64,000 nucleotides of DNA from Pilatotrama ljubarskyi (GCA_022385805.1 MU277687.1:278245-342244); one strand, 5' to 3'; shown: positions 1 through 11,524, counted from the stretch's first letter. Numbers and translations: made by a program. Notes: generated by a model from the letters alone, not told the origin.

Positions 1-1007
1 CACGACCTTCGCCTCCCCGAGCCCACTCAGATGCATGTGCTCCAAGAAGTAAAGGCGCGGGCCACGGACCCGGTGTCCTTCATCCCCGCGGAGTCCTTAA
101 CGGCAGGAATCCCGTCGACGACTGGGACGCCGAGTTCAGGCGCAAGCTCGACCAGTGATGCGCCTTTCTTCCCCACCCCCAGCGGGTACTGCGACGGCTG
201 CGAGGTCGAGAACAGCAGGAGTGCTGAGTACATCAAGGTGTGTAGCCCGCTTCAGCCCAATTCTCGCTCGTCTCCGGGCGTTTTCGCCGGATACTGAAGG
301 CGAATCGCTCAATGCGACCTCTACAGAGCGCAGTCGAAGGCGCGCTCATCGTCGCAGCCATAGCCCTCATGGCCTCCCTCACGATGTGGAGGTAAGCTCC
401 GCCCCTGTACCCTCCGATCCCGTCCTCGCTCATATTAGCCACCCACAGAGCCATGCGTCTCCGCCGCAAAAACCGGCCCTTGCGCGACTTCTTCCGCGTC
501 AGCTCGCCCGAACGTTCCTCTTCCATCCCCACACGCCCCCCAACCGTCCCTCGCACGACAGGCCTCCCACCGACGTCCGCCCCGCCCGCCTCCGTCATCT
601 ACGACACGCTCTCCCCTCCCTTACCGCTGGCGTACCGCGGTGACGGCCAGCGCCGCGGGCGTGGACGGCGGACATACGCGGGGGACATCGACGCTGCAGG
701 GAGGAGAGGGCCCGTTACACATCCCGAAGATCCGAATGAGGTGTTGCCGGAGTACGATGACAAGGACGTGTTGCCGCGGTACCAGGACTTAGAAACCGGT
801 ACTGGGGCAGGGAGCGGCAGAGGGATAGGAGGAATGATGCCGGGAGAAGTAGGAGGAGACGCAGGCAGGATGGCAGGGGTAGGGACGATGTTTGGGAGGA
901 GCCCGAACGGGGATGGGGGGATGAGCGACACCGACCTGTTGGTGACGAGGTTACGCGCCAGCGCCGCGTCGCAGGACGAGCATGTTTATCCGCCCCCAAT
1001 AGGGTGA
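1..1007 (+). CDS. Single-pass membrane protein, 3' part (5' end outside window)
   Basis: Three exons can be read in one frame: 1-237, 300-391 and 449-1007, with GT-AG introns of 62 and 57 bases; the frame is already open at base 1, so the gene starts upstream. The first exon encodes a Ser/Thr/Gly-rich, probably extracellular stretch. Exon 2 encodes one hydrophobic helix (VEGALIVAAIALMASLTMW), followed at once by a basic stop-transfer patch (RLRRKNRP) across the second splice. The tail is about 180 residues, Pro/Gly/Arg-rich, with two LPxY motifs (LPEYDD, LPRYQD) that could bind WW-domain proteins such as Rsp5-type ubiquitin ligases. The layout resembles fungal type I surface proteins with a disordered cytosolic tail. 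No catalytic domain is visible. The TGA stop lies inside a MITE. Family not recognised. Confidence 0.6.
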
Positions 1008-1106
1008 TTCTGCTGGAATAATTCTTACATCGCTTAGCATCGCTTAAGGCGAGTGGCGCCACCTGATTGGCTGGAGCCCATAAGAATTCTTACAGCAGAA
1101 TCACTC
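1002..1106. mobile_element. 105-bp MITE with TA target duplication
   Basis: The ends are inverted repeats: GGGTGATTCTGCTG at 1002-1015 and its near-perfect reverse complement at 1093-1106, and the similarity extends further inward (AATTCTTAC / GTAAGAATT type sequence). TA dinucleotides flank both ends (1000-1001 and 1107-1108), the signature of Tc1/mariner-type insertion. There is no coding capacity, so it is a non-autonomous element. It overlaps the 3' end of the membrane protein gene and provides its TGA stop (1005-1007). Confidence 0.7.
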
Positions 1107-1108
1107 TA

Positions 1109-2030
1109 ATGTCCTCGGCGGAGTCGCATGAAGGACATGGTAGTATGCAACGACACGACTGATCCTCCTACTACCTGCTCGTGCCTTACAGACTATTCAT
1201 CTGGTACGTGTTTGCCTGCGTTGCAAATGTTGCTCCTGCACTCCTGACTGCGGTGGTTACGTGCACAGACTGGCAGGGTCATACCTTTCTCCTAGCACCT
1301 TCGAATCGTTGCTTTCGCTACCCCGCGCACTGTATGTTACCATCTTGCCTTGTATCGCGTACTCACTGTATTCTAGCTGCTTCGTCTTCATTCCCATCAG
1401 CTCAGTGACACAGACAGCTTGAGCCACACGCGCACGTCCCATCCTCCTACCGCAGCATTGATGTTTACGGACACTTGCGGACTGGCAGCATTACTTGTCC
1501 TCGTTCTAGCTATGACGTCATGCCTCTCTTCCAGCGTCTATTTACATGCAGCAGCTGGGCATTTCTGTTCCGCGCTCGGCGATTCTGAGCTCTCGAAAAC
1601 ACGAGCAGGTACTTCTGCAAATACTCGCAACGCGGGAAACCGTCGGGAACAGAGAGTGCGATCATCAGCCGGAAGAACTCCAGCTGGGCGACGAGAAGCA
1701 CTTGATTTCCGTCCGACCATGGATCGCTGACGCCACCACGCCCACCACCTCCACCTCGTAGCCCATACAGTACCGCCCGGGTCGTCGTGCAGATATCCCC
1801 CTTTCATCACACCATCGTCCTATGTGGCGCCCGTCGCCATATCAGTGGTGCAGCGTACGCTAACGCTCCTCAGCGCAATGCCGCCAAGCCTGCACGTCAT
1901 ACGAGCCCTACGAGGGATTTAAAGTCGCTATGCCCGACGAAGGCGAGTTCCACAACAAGCACCAGACACACCTACGAACTTCACGACCTCACTCGCACTA
2001 CACATCACACTCTAATCGACCGCCATCACC
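1109..2030. other. Intergenic, no gene seen
   Basis: Between the MITE and the Hmp1-type gene I see only short open frames without homology or splice logic. The last 120 bases, with a TTTAAA at about 1918-1923 and CA-rich sequence before the ATG, look like the promoter and leader of the next gene. Confidence 0.5.
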
Positions 2031-2493
2031 ATGTCTTACAACGACTCGAACAACGGCCCCAAGTACGTCAATTCCTCTCCTCCCGCCTCCCCTCTCTCCC
2101 CCTTCACCCATGCTGACATACTGTACACTCGTCGTGCAGCAAGACCACCGGCCAGTTCCACTCCATGAAGGGCTCCGCAAAGGAGACCCTCGGCAACCTG
2201 ACCGGCTCCCAGTCCTGGACGCAGTCCGGCAAGCAGGAGCACACCGCCGGCGAGACCGAGTACAACGCCGCGCAGGCCAAGGGCTACGCCGAGGGCACCA
2301 AGGACCGCATCGGCGGCCGCAAGGACGCCGTCGTCGGCGCCGTCACTGGCGACCGCCAACAGGAGACGACTGGTGAGTTCTTTTCGCGAGGCTGGGGATG
2401 AAGGGAAGAGCAGGATGCTGACGGGGACGTGTTGCAGGGAACGTCCGTCGCGACAAGGGCGAGGCCCAGCAGAACTGGAACAGGCCGCAGTAA
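2031..2493 (+). CDS. hmp1: CsbD-family protein, Hmp1-like (mismatch and cruciform DNA recognition protein)
   Basis: Three exons, 2031-2062, 2140-2372 and 2438-2493, join in frame to a 106-residue, very hydrophilic protein. It begins MSYNDSNNGP and contains the repeated CsbD-type pattern of small basic/acidic helices (KGSAKETLGNLTG, AKGYAEGTKDRIGGRKDAVVGAVTGD) and ends EAQQNWNRPQ. Basidiomycete members are named after Ustilago maydis Hmp1, reported to bind mismatched and cruciform DNA; bacterial CsbD is a general stress protein. Function here is inferred from family likeness only. Length is normal for the family. The leader before the ATG is CA-rich, as in highly expressed fungal genes. The gene marks the left conserved edge next to the mating-type region. 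Confidence 0.85.
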
Positions 2494-3651
2494 TCGCGCC
2501 TGGGAAGGTGTAATTGTATAGACGTCTCTGCCTACGACGTTGTAGTCTGTATGCTGTATCAATAGCGCATAATACCACTGTATCACCATGCCACCCAGCG
2601 CCGCGAGCGTCCCGTCCGAGGCTCTGGAAATGAGTGCGTGAGCTCGAGCGTGTTCGTTCACGAGTGCATTGTGCAGTCCAAGTCAGGCCGTGAACGTTCT
2701 TGTTCATAGGCCCATCACGCTCGAGAAAGTACAGATACAACAACCCTTCTAGTCGCGCGAGACGTACTACATCTACGAAGGGTAAGGGCAAGGTGAAGAT
2801 GAAGGTCGGAAACGAAACGTGAATCGTACAAGACGCCTGTCCAAATGAAGTGTCTGGCCAAGGGAGTCGCCTGCGCCTCAGGTGGCCAGGCCGCCGTGAC
2901 TGCCCATCTACTACGGATACAACTGCCCTCCCACTCGTCCTCGCGCCCGGCGCCCCGCCACTCCCCGGGCTATCCTGTCTCAGAGCGTGTTTGCCCGAAG
3001 ACGCAGAGTCGACGATAACGAAGAATTCGGAAGGGGAAACGGGGACGGTCGGAGAAGCGGAAGGGCATAATTTACAGAGACGAACGCTCAACGCGGTGGG
3101 TGCCGGTGACCGAAGAGCGAAGAGTGATAGGCTGTATGCTGGTCGATGTGTGGGGGAATGCTACATGTATGCTGCTGCTGTGTGAACCCGGAGGGAAACC
3201 CTAGTCGAGAGAGGAAAGGTATGGCCGGAGGGAAGAAGAGCTGTCGTGACGCCGGAACGGATGCCAGATGGTAGATGATGGAAGAAGAACGAGTGTGCGC
3301 CGCGTCCATTCGCGAGGGCGTACGGAGCGGAAGAGGGTGCGGGAGAGCCGTCGCGAAGAACGAAAGTGCGAGGATGCCGCTAGTAAGGGGGCGCCCTATG
3401 ATGATAGGTCGCAGTTCAGAATGGAAGAGGGTGGGGGAAGGGAAGGGGAGGATGGTTTCGCAGGGAGGAGGGGAGGGTCTCGCGATTACGAGTGGTGGTA
3501 GGGTGGTAGGCGGATGATAGGGTAGGTCTTTCTCAGGCTGAGCTGAGTGGGCCCTTTTGAAAGGGAAATCAGCGCGTGAGCTTTGCTTCGTTGAGAGTAG
3601 TGCGTACCTCCATAGCGTGTATGGAAGGGGTCGTGAAGTCAGAGCCTGTAC
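2494..3651. other. Intergenic, no gene seen
   Basis: This holds the 3' end and terminator area of the Hmp1-type gene, then about 1 kb with no supported coding sequence. A long minus-strand open frame crossing it runs antisense through Hmp1 exons and is treated as chance. Confidence 0.45.
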
Positions 3652-3780
3652 TCAGGCAATGACGCACGATCCGTGGGTTCCAGCAGTGCTGAGCCGATCC
3701 TCGTCGGCGAAGATGTCCATCTCAGAGGACGCGGGGTCCTCAGCGGGGACGGGGGCGGCGATGACGAAGAAGGCGTCCAT
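3652..3780 (-). CDS. Mating pheromone precursor, CVIA CaaX box
   Basis: A single 42-codon frame on the minus strand encodes a precursor that starts MDAFFVIAAPVP and ends THGSCVIA. The C-terminal Cys-aliphatic-aliphatic-Ala box is the farnesylation signal of basidiomycete lipopeptide pheromones. An Asp-Glu-Asp-Arg stretch about 12 residues before the Cys is the usual place of N-terminal processing, so the mature peptide is probably LSTAGTHGSC with a farnesylated, carboxymethylated Cys. The N-terminus (MDAFF-x-IA) and the HGSC end match the precursors at 5799 and 8762, so the three form one subfamily. The gene is too short for ordinary gene finders. It is the leftmost mating gene and is divergent from the next one. 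Which receptor it activates cannot be told from sequence. Confidence 0.88.
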   Translation of the reverse strand: MDAFFVIAAPVPAEDPASSEMDIFADEDRLSTAGTHGSCVIA

Positions 3781-5798
3781 TGCAAGCGACGATCAGCGGG
3801 TTGGCTCGCGAAGTGCAGGTAGTGCGCGCTGAGAGCGAGAGCTAAGCAGGTACGCTCGCTCAGTGGCTCGGTTAGAGAGTGCTGTCGGGATGGTGAGTTC
3901 GCTGCAGCGACTGAAGCTCGGCCAGCGAGCTTTTATGTACGACGTGGGAGACGCAGGAAGGGGCGGTCGCTGTCAAGACGGGACCTCTGCAGGCACGGAT
4001 AACGACTGACAGACAATAGCCCGGTGGGAGCGCGTTCCCTTGCCATTGCCCGCCGGGCTGCGCGCTCCAGGTCCCGTCGCGACATTGCATCCCGATCACC
4101 TTTCCGGTCGCCGCACGAGATCATACGCAATTGTATGTGCGCCGCGATGCTGTTAGCCTCCCAACGCCGCAGACATACAGCCTCTACTGCGTGTTAGCAG
4201 GAGTCAAAGTTGCTGGCCAACACGCGGCGCGCACAGTTGTTCGTACGTACCCCGGCGAATCCGGGCACAAATATAGACCTCGGACCTGCATGACCTCCGC
4301 GCTCTTCAATGCGCACCTAGGACATCTCACCTTATTATCAGTCATCCTACCTGCGCTGGGAGGCGACGGGTGCGTGCGTTATTGTGTTGCAGCGGCGGAG
4401 CTGATCCGCGGGACTTGCGCAGATAGAGCAGGAGCGCATGACTGGGTATCGGCAGCCGAGGCGTCATCCAAGATCACCGATACCCGGCCACTCTAAATTC
4501 ATCTCAAACACGGGCCGCATCTTCACGCCGACGGTACTGAGATAGACGACGTCGACGCGATGGATGCCGCCTGAGATTCCCCGAGGCAAAGACAAAAAGA
4601 AGAGGCGCCCACCGAGGTTGCGAACACTACCCTTGCCTATTTGGGATCGGCACCTCAGGCCTGGAGCCAATCAGCGCTCTGGCTGGGCGGGAGCGCCTCC
4701 AGGCCTCTTATTGTGAACAGCGAATGCGGAAATCGATGCATCCTATCTTTACCTCGAGAGCGCGAGAGACACGAATTCACTGATCCTCGATGAAGCCGCC
4801 GATTCCTCGAGAAACGACCAAGGGGCGTCCCGGATATCCGTGCCGACGGCGACATCGGGGGCTCATGAGTCGTTCATCGAGGAATCGGTTCCCCGAGGCG
4901 GAAGCGGAGATATTCGAATGACGCACCAATGCGTAGGTGGCGGCGCTGACAGCTCTGGCGTCCACAAGACCGAGTCTCTGCCAACAAAGCCGGAACATAC
5001 AAAGATCGGGAGGCGGCAAACCCCAGTATGAGCCTATTGCTTGTACGGTCATGCCTGCGTCAGAAGGTTCAAGGGGCAACTGCTGCACCCACTTTGGCGC
5101 ATGCACCACGTAGGAGCGCTTGGTCCATGATTGATAGGGTCGAGCCTGAGGAGGCAAACCCTGCGGTCAGGACGAGATCTCGGATGGAGGTGACAGCGCA
5201 GGCCACCAGGAGTATGCGGACCACACTACCGACTGGCCGGCAAGCGGTGGCATCGGGGATATCAGAACGGAACGCTCGCGAAGCACGCGCGCCCTAAAGG
5301 TTGGAAATCCAGCACACCGCAGCGAGCACGGCGCAAAGGGCCGATCGTACCAGCTGGACAGACTTAAACCCTGTGGCTACCTGCACAACTGCGTCAGCAC
5401 TGCGCGCGTATCGTGGATCGTATTGTCAAGCGAGTCCTACGCAGTTTTGTGGCGAATTGTCGCCGACCGCAACGGGCAAGGGCAAGGATCGAGCCACAAA
5501 ACTGCTCCAGCCTGCCCTCTGAGGTCCGTCTCTGCGTTAACCCCTATGCACATATCGATCGGCGAGACACAAAGCCTGCTCAACACCTGATTAGAGCCTC
5601 CTGAGCGCGCACAATGTTGACAAGACGTGCGCTTCAAGCCTTCCCTTTGTTGACGATGTGCGCTCCGGACGTCGCGACTCCTACCATGAGAGTCAGACGA
5701 GCATAAATACCGCTGCTACACGTCGAAAGAAGTCAGCGAAGTCACCCTCGATAACGCTACCTCACCGAGCTTCATCGCGACCCTCACTCTCAACCACA
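3781..5798. other. Divergent pheromone promoter region
   Basis: About 2 kb between two divergently transcribed pheromone genes, with no supported coding sequence. Near the right-hand gene there are HMG-type cores: ACAAAG at 5569-5574 and CCTTTGT (ACAAAGG on the other strand) at 5644-5650. These resemble the pheromone response element of basidiomycetes (ACAAAGGGA in Ustilago); binding here is inference. Confidence 0.45.
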
Positions 5799-5915
5799 AT
5801 GGACGCCTTCTTCACCATTGCTCCCCCCGTTCCCGTCGAGAGCCCCGTTGACATCCCCGTCGACAACGACGATTACGGTACCGGCGGTAACCATGGCTCC
5901 TGCACCATCGCCTAG
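5799..5915 (+). CDS. Mating pheromone precursor, CTIA CaaX box
   Basis: A 38-residue precursor starting MDAFFTIAPPVPVESP and ending NHGSCTIA. CTIA is a valid farnesylation box (Cys, two aliphatic-type positions, Ala). A run of acidic residues ending in DDY lies about 10 residues before the Cys and is the likely processing point, giving GTGGNHGSC as the mature core. It is closely related to the genes at 3652 and 8762. The stop codon is interesting: TAG at 5913-5915 is followed by GAGT, so the last two stop bases sit at a strong donor (TA|GTGAGT). With an acceptor CATAG at 5961-5965 and a branch-like GCTAAC, removing a 51-base intron (5915-5965) changes the stop from TAG to TAA without changing the peptide. 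Confidence 0.9.
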   Translation: MDAFFTIAPPVPVESPVDIPVDNDDYGTGGNHGSCTIA

Positions 5916-5965
5916 TGAGTTGGATCCACGTTCATCTCGTCGTAATGCTAACCTTCGTGGCATAG

Positions 5966-8761
5966 AATGCCCTACTTCACGAGCGGCGAACTATCGCTAC
6001 TCGGGGCATCCCACTACTTTCGATTCGTTCTGGGCATACGCCCACAGTACCTTAAACCTTCTTGATTAACTTGCATTGGCACGGCTGTCCGGCGGTGGTG
6101 GGCGGAGGATGGGGTAGGCTTGATGTGAAGTGCTGGCTAGCAGTCCGTTGTATTTTGTCCTAGACCCGTCTAGCGACCCACACTGTATCAATATGTGAGA
6201 TCACTCCGACTTTTAAAGATTGAAGCCGTGTCCGAGGAGCGATCCTGCGTCCAACGTAACGCCACATCTGTCCCGGCCGATGTGGCGTAACAAGGCTGTT
6301 ATGACAAGCGGGGTGCATTCAGCGTTCTCCAGCTTGGCATGAAGTCGCAGTCGTCCTGCGCAACAAACTGTACATTAACCCGAGTGCTTGAGTACCCAGG
6401 CGTACAGGGATGGCTTCTGCGTCCCGAGACGTGAACTGCGAGGTTCAACACATCCTCTGCTATCCGCTACTGCGGCCGCTCAGACATCCTCGGTCCTCGA
6501 GCTACCGTCATTGATTGTATATGCATCCAAAGACGCGAGCCCTTGTATGGTCTTGACCTGTCAAACGGGTGTAAGAGCGGCATGACGGGAGGGCGAGATG
6601 GCTGGTCGGAAACAGGGCACGGTTGAACTTGAACCAGGGGCCAGCTACTAACCGCGCGCCGATCAGCAAGGACGGTTTACCATCTGTGCTACACGGCATC
6701 ACATAATTCGCGTGGAGCGCGTCAAGTATCCTGCTTGCCATATTCCGAATAGCATTTGTTAGGCCTCGCTCGCTGCGGGGGACGCGAGCATGCAAGCGCG
6801 CTAAGTTCGGCGGCGTCGGAGGTGATCTGAAGAAGAGGAGGCTCGCCACAAGTGGGAACACCTCCGCCACGAAATCCGCCATTAGGGAGTGTGTCGCGGG
6901 AGCATAAGGCGACGTCGAGGAATGCGGACCCAGGAAGGCGGAAGTAGAGCTTTAGCAGCCCGGGGTGATGCTCGTGCGATGCCGCACAATAGTGCTCTCG
7001 TCTCGAGACGAGAGGGGCAGCCTGACGGTGGAGAAGCACATGAACCTCGTCTTCGACTGCCCACTGGCAGGGTTCGCGGCAGAAACGGCAGACGCGCCAT
7101 GCACGCGGGCTGCCATGGGAAGCGCGGCGCAGGGACTCAACAGCGAGCGGGTGCTCGATCGGAGAGGATGAGCTGCGCGCTGGCGCCGCGTTGCCGACAG
7201 GTGGGCTGGAGGAGGAGGAAGTGATCGCGAGGAGGAGGAGGAGGAGGAGTGTCGCGGGGAGCGAGCGCGCATCGCGATGCTGACAGGAAGCGCTGAAGGA
7301 CGGAGAGGCGCTGGGAGCGCATCAGTCCTCTCAGGTTTCCGTGCGTATTGAGGGCCATGCAATTGGCAGCGAGGCTTCACAGAGTACACGAGCCGCCAGA
7401 TGCGCCTTGGTTTAAGGCCAACAGCACGTATAAGTTCGATGCTATAGCTTAGCCCGCAGGAACGTGTGGCCTCGACTTTGTGACCTCTCCAGGACCCTGC
7501 AGGTAGCATGGTAGTTCCAAGAGCAGATCCATGTGCATACTTCTGAGCATTGTGATTCGGGCTTTCTGCCGGTTGTCGAGGGATTAAATCGGCTGTACAG
7601 GCAGCTAATTCGGAAGTCAAGACGACTGGCTACGCGGCCAGCGGATATGCAAGTATTCCTGGTTAACCGCACCGTATCCATGAGTTCGGAGCCTTGAGTG
7701 AGTTGACGTATACAGAGTATTCGAGCGTTCAATTGCTCGTCGGCAACAGCCGATGTTGCTCTATGTATCCTCACTTGGTGTGCACTGGCATGTCCGACAC
7801 TTCTCGTCCCAAACGGTCTCACCAGGCTCACCGTTAGCTTGATGGATTGGGCAAGTTCGAGATTCCGAGTGCGTCATTACTTCAAATGCGCCAATATCTG
7901 GAGCATGGAGCCGCTATTATCCAGTATACTAGTATATGCCAGTGTCGGCCTGGCAGTGACGTCTTGGAAACGGCTGAGGACTCACGTCTACATGCAATCA
8001 AGGCGGTTACGGGGGGGAAGCAACAAGTACATTCGCTCGCTCTTCAGCTGGGCCTCGTAAATGGCGACGTGAATCGCTGCCATCCCTAGTCTATGATGAA
8101 GAAACTGGTGTGCATGGCGGCCGCGATCTTCTCGGTACTCATGTTATAGAACATGAGTCGGTGCGTGGACTACTTCGCGTATCCTTAGTAGGTTCCTGAT
8201 ATAGCTGGCGCACAGGTACTAACCTCCACCGGCAGACCACGCTCGTTCACTCAAATCACAACAGCTCGCCACCAGCACGATATGCACGAGCGTGTTCTAG
8301 ACTCAGGGAGTGGAGAAGTCTTGTCTTGCCTCCTCGCTACTTTTCGTCCCCTCAGGGTCGTCAGGAACGGTGGCCTTGCCACGGAGCCACAAGATGGTCT
8401 TGTTATTGTCACCTTGACCGTGAAATGGCAGCAATTCGGTCAAGGCTCCCGGACCCCGATCCCTGAACGTACCTCCCCCAGCTCAATATGCAACAGAAGA
8501 ACTCTACGAGACGGTCGGACCGGCGCGTCCTATTGTGAACGCTGGGCGGAACGCAGTGCCGACGGAGTCCTCGAGCCATCGACACTCCGTGTCCCGACAA
8601 CTCCGGCTCTCTTGTCTCATGTCCCTCGTCACTTCGCTCTACCCTGCTGCCTAGTCTGACGTACAAATACGCCCGGCAGAGGGCGAAGACAGGCAGCGCG
8701 AAGTCTCGCCCCGCGTCAACTTCTTCCCCACGTTGGCAGCCTCCGCATCCTCGTTTCCGCA
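5966..8761. other. Long gene-poor stretch between two pheromone genes
   Basis: Nearly 2.8 kb with no supported gene on either strand; open frames are short or GC-driven shadows. A perfect 9-base inverted repeat with a 4-base loop lies at 8137-8158 (ACTCATGTT ... AACATGAGT). A purine-rich GAGGAG tract lies near 7200-7260. Confidence 0.4.
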
Positions 8762-8893
8762 ATGGACGCATTCTTCACCATCGCTCCCGCAATTCCTGAC
8801 GCTTCCGTAGAGGACAAGCCCATCGAGGACATCCTCGTCGAGGGGGACCGCACAGGGACCAGCGGGAACCACGGTTCTTGTGTCATCGCTTGA
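8762..8893 (+). CDS. Mating pheromone precursor, CVIA CaaX box
   Basis: A 43-residue precursor starting MDAFFTIAPAIPD and ending SGNHGSCVIA. The acidic-basic pair in EGDR, eleven residues before the Cys, is the expected cleavage site; the mature peptide would be TGTSGNHGSC, farnesylated on Cys. It is nearly the same as the CTIA precursor at 5799 at both ends but has a different middle, as expected of duplicated pheromone genes. It lies about 0.8 kb beyond the 3' end of the first receptor gene and points towards it. A donor-like GTAAGC soon after the stop suggests a 3' UTR intron, also seen in other pheromone genes here. Confidence 0.9.
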   Translation: MDAFFTIAPAIPDASVEDKPIEDILVEGDRTGTSGNHGSCVIA

Positions 8894-9722
8894 ACGTCGA
8901 GCTCGCGAGGTAAGCAGTTGCGCTCTTCTGCGAGCACTCACACCTCGGACCCCAAATTGATCAGCATCTCAGTAGCATTCTCCCGCAGGGCTTCGACGCA
9001 CGTTTGAGGCCACTCCAGGCACATCGATTGCGGCTCTCCCGCCCCCGCCCATCAACCTTTTGCGCTCTCCATGCGCTGACTTATCAGCTTCGTCTTCTCA
9101 GTACATGTGTCGCGTACCCTTGGCTGCAGTGACATCCTCGGACATCGACGAGCGGACTCGAGCCTCGCAGTGACTCGGTAGAATAGGAGACACCATTTGC
9201 TGTATGATAGTACGACCGCGACGACCGAACACGACGGAGCGACGCGACATGTACAACCCAGGGGTGCATGCGGGCCTGTGCGCCTTGGTAGATGCTATTA
9301 AGTGCACGTACAAATGCAACTCGTCTTGGTATCGAAATTATGATCGGACATTCATCAGCACCCAGCAAGTACGAACGCATGTAATAGGCCGTCCGCGATC
9401 ATATCACCGAGCTATGTGAACCCTGCCAGAACTGTTGCGCTCCTAGTGTCGGTTGATCCCACTCAAAGGCCAGCCGTCACTCGGACGTCTCACCGCTCGA
9501 GAAACGCGCAGCTTGCAACTGGTGAGACTCACTAAGTGTATTGACAAGGAGTGACTATGCCCGACGGGCCCATAACGTACAGCAAGGAACGAAAGAAGAG
9601 GGGTATTGAGTACATCGACTCGCGATAACGATACATCGGAAATTGCGCTGGGACGGGGAAGAAGACGATTGCAGAGACTACGAATGATACAATGACTGGG
9701 TACGGCGAGATGGAATATTGTT

Positions 9723-11524
9723 CTAGCGAGACTCTGCGGTGGCTTCGGTGTGAATAGTGACCAGTATCAAGCCGTGACACTCCTGGTCTGGCGAGGAGAG
9801 TGCGCAGACGGAAGGCGGGGAGAACGGGCGGTGATAGGAAGGGACGGAGGGCGAGACGTTGCCGGCCACGAGCGGCGGCGAAGGCGGCCGGCTTGGGGGA
9901 TGCTCCTCCGAAATGACTATTCGGTGTTCGACTAGGGCGTCCTCGATCGACCGACGTCTCTCCGAGCTGAGAGGGCTAAGCGGGAATCCGTGCTCGGACG
10001 GCGACAGATGGCTGTCGTCGGAGCTGAGGGAGGTGTCTGTGAATGTGGGCGATACAGCCGCCTTTTCGAGGTCGAAGTCGTGCATACTACCGCCCAGCGA
10101 CGAGACGAATGATTCCGGACGCTTGTACTGGACAGGAGTTGGCAGGCTATATGGCGGTAGCGCTTCGTTCCCGGTGGGCTGCGATCGATTCGCGACATGC
10201 ACAAAACTGAAGCGCCGGTTAGTCTCGCGGAATTTTAGGGCAGACTATAAGCGTGCATACCTCGGTATGCTCTGCTTCATGGAACTCGTGCGCTCAGGCT
10301 TGGTAAACCCGAAGCGCCCTGCAACGGCCCAAAACGCAGCACTGTAGTGCTTGCGCGCTTCCTCGGCGAAGCCGAAAAGCGCGAAGAATATCAGCGCGCA
10401 ACAGGGGAAGATCCAGCGGCCTAGTTCGGCCGACACCACGAAGGCGCGATTCGTACGCCAGATGATCGAAGGAATTTGCTCGACGTGGGAGAAGTTGTAG
10501 TGGGTGTTCGCCCAGGATACCCAAGGAGACATAGTGACGCCGTCGTTGTTGATGTACATGTTGAGGACGGTGAGCGGCACATTGCAGGTCATGTCGATGC
10601 AAGCCAGCAGGAGCAGACGGAAGTATCTGCTCAACGTCATGTTGCTCGACTTGGACAAGACGTCCCGGAACTGCATGCGTCTGGCCCAGAAAGCGCGCAG
10701 GGTAAGAGCTGTATGGGCGTGTGAGCCACAGATACCTATACACTCAAGACGTTCGCAACATACCCGAGTAAACAAAAGAAACACAGGCCAACAAAGGGGG
10801 CCACATATACACCAGAGGATAGGCAAGGGGAGTATTGAAGATTGTCGGCACGCAGCCGATGTCTCCGAGAATATTGAAACGATGGCCTATACATCGTCAG
10901 TGAGCAGTTTGATGAATTATGGGTGCGTTCGTCTCACCTTGTACCACGTAGTCTGCGGAGTGAACAAGCTGCGTCAGGCTGTGATAACGCAAGGGAAGCG
11001 GAGGAACGTACGCAAAACCATGACTATAACGGGAATACCAACACCAATCGCGATGTCGATCCATATCGCCCTGCGCCGCTACGGAGTTACATCAGTAGCG
11101 CCTCCCGGGCAGCGCAGTAATGGACGGACCTCGCGCGCCGAGACTGTCACGTAGCTTGTGGAAGCGATTTTGTAGAGACGGCGGCTTATGCAAGCTGATG
11201 CAGCAGGGATACCTACGCCTGCACCAATCAAGAACTTCGTGGCTGCGAAAGCATGTCAGTACGATGCACAGGGCACGGTATCGTGAACCCCTCTGATGCA
11301 GGGCGTCGCTTACAAATGTCGCACCATATGGGCGCGCTGTTAATCGCATTGCCGTTCCAGATGATAGAGTCCACGAATTGTACCAGGCTAGCTAGTGACG
11401 CCCAGACCATGAAGATGCAGGTACCAGCGTTCCATGCCTGTAGATGCCAGGGAAATGGGACAAGCGCGAGGATGAAACCAAGGAAGGCGACGATGGGGAA
11501 CAGGGGGTAGGTGGGGTCGGCCAT
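9723..11524 (-). CDS. STE3-like pheromone receptor (receptor 1)
   Basis: Seven exons on the minus strand (11524-11314, 11242-11130, 11078-11012, 10952-10938, 10886-10764, 10708-10261, 10206-9723) join in frame to 486 residues. Seven hydrophobic helices fill about the first 290 residues. STE3 hallmarks are present: PWHLQAWN after helix 1, the WCDI motif at 67-70, RRLYKIAS, the RRRA-x-x-x-D loop, the QGHRF motif split by a splice site, and FGFAEEARKHY after helix 7. The tail (about 190 residues) is Ser/Pro-rich, as in G-protein coupled pheromone receptors. Exon 4 is a 15-base micro-exon. By family, it sits in the plasma membrane and binds a farnesylated pheromone from a mating partner. Two GGACAATGG boxes lie 85-110 bases before the ATG. 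Nearest pheromone genes: 8762 and 14075. Confidence 0.9.

Noticed and set aside
2036..3091. Long minus-strand open frame of 351 codons
   Set aside because: It runs antisense through the exons and introns of the Hmp1-type gene, has no domain signs, and has GC-driven composition.
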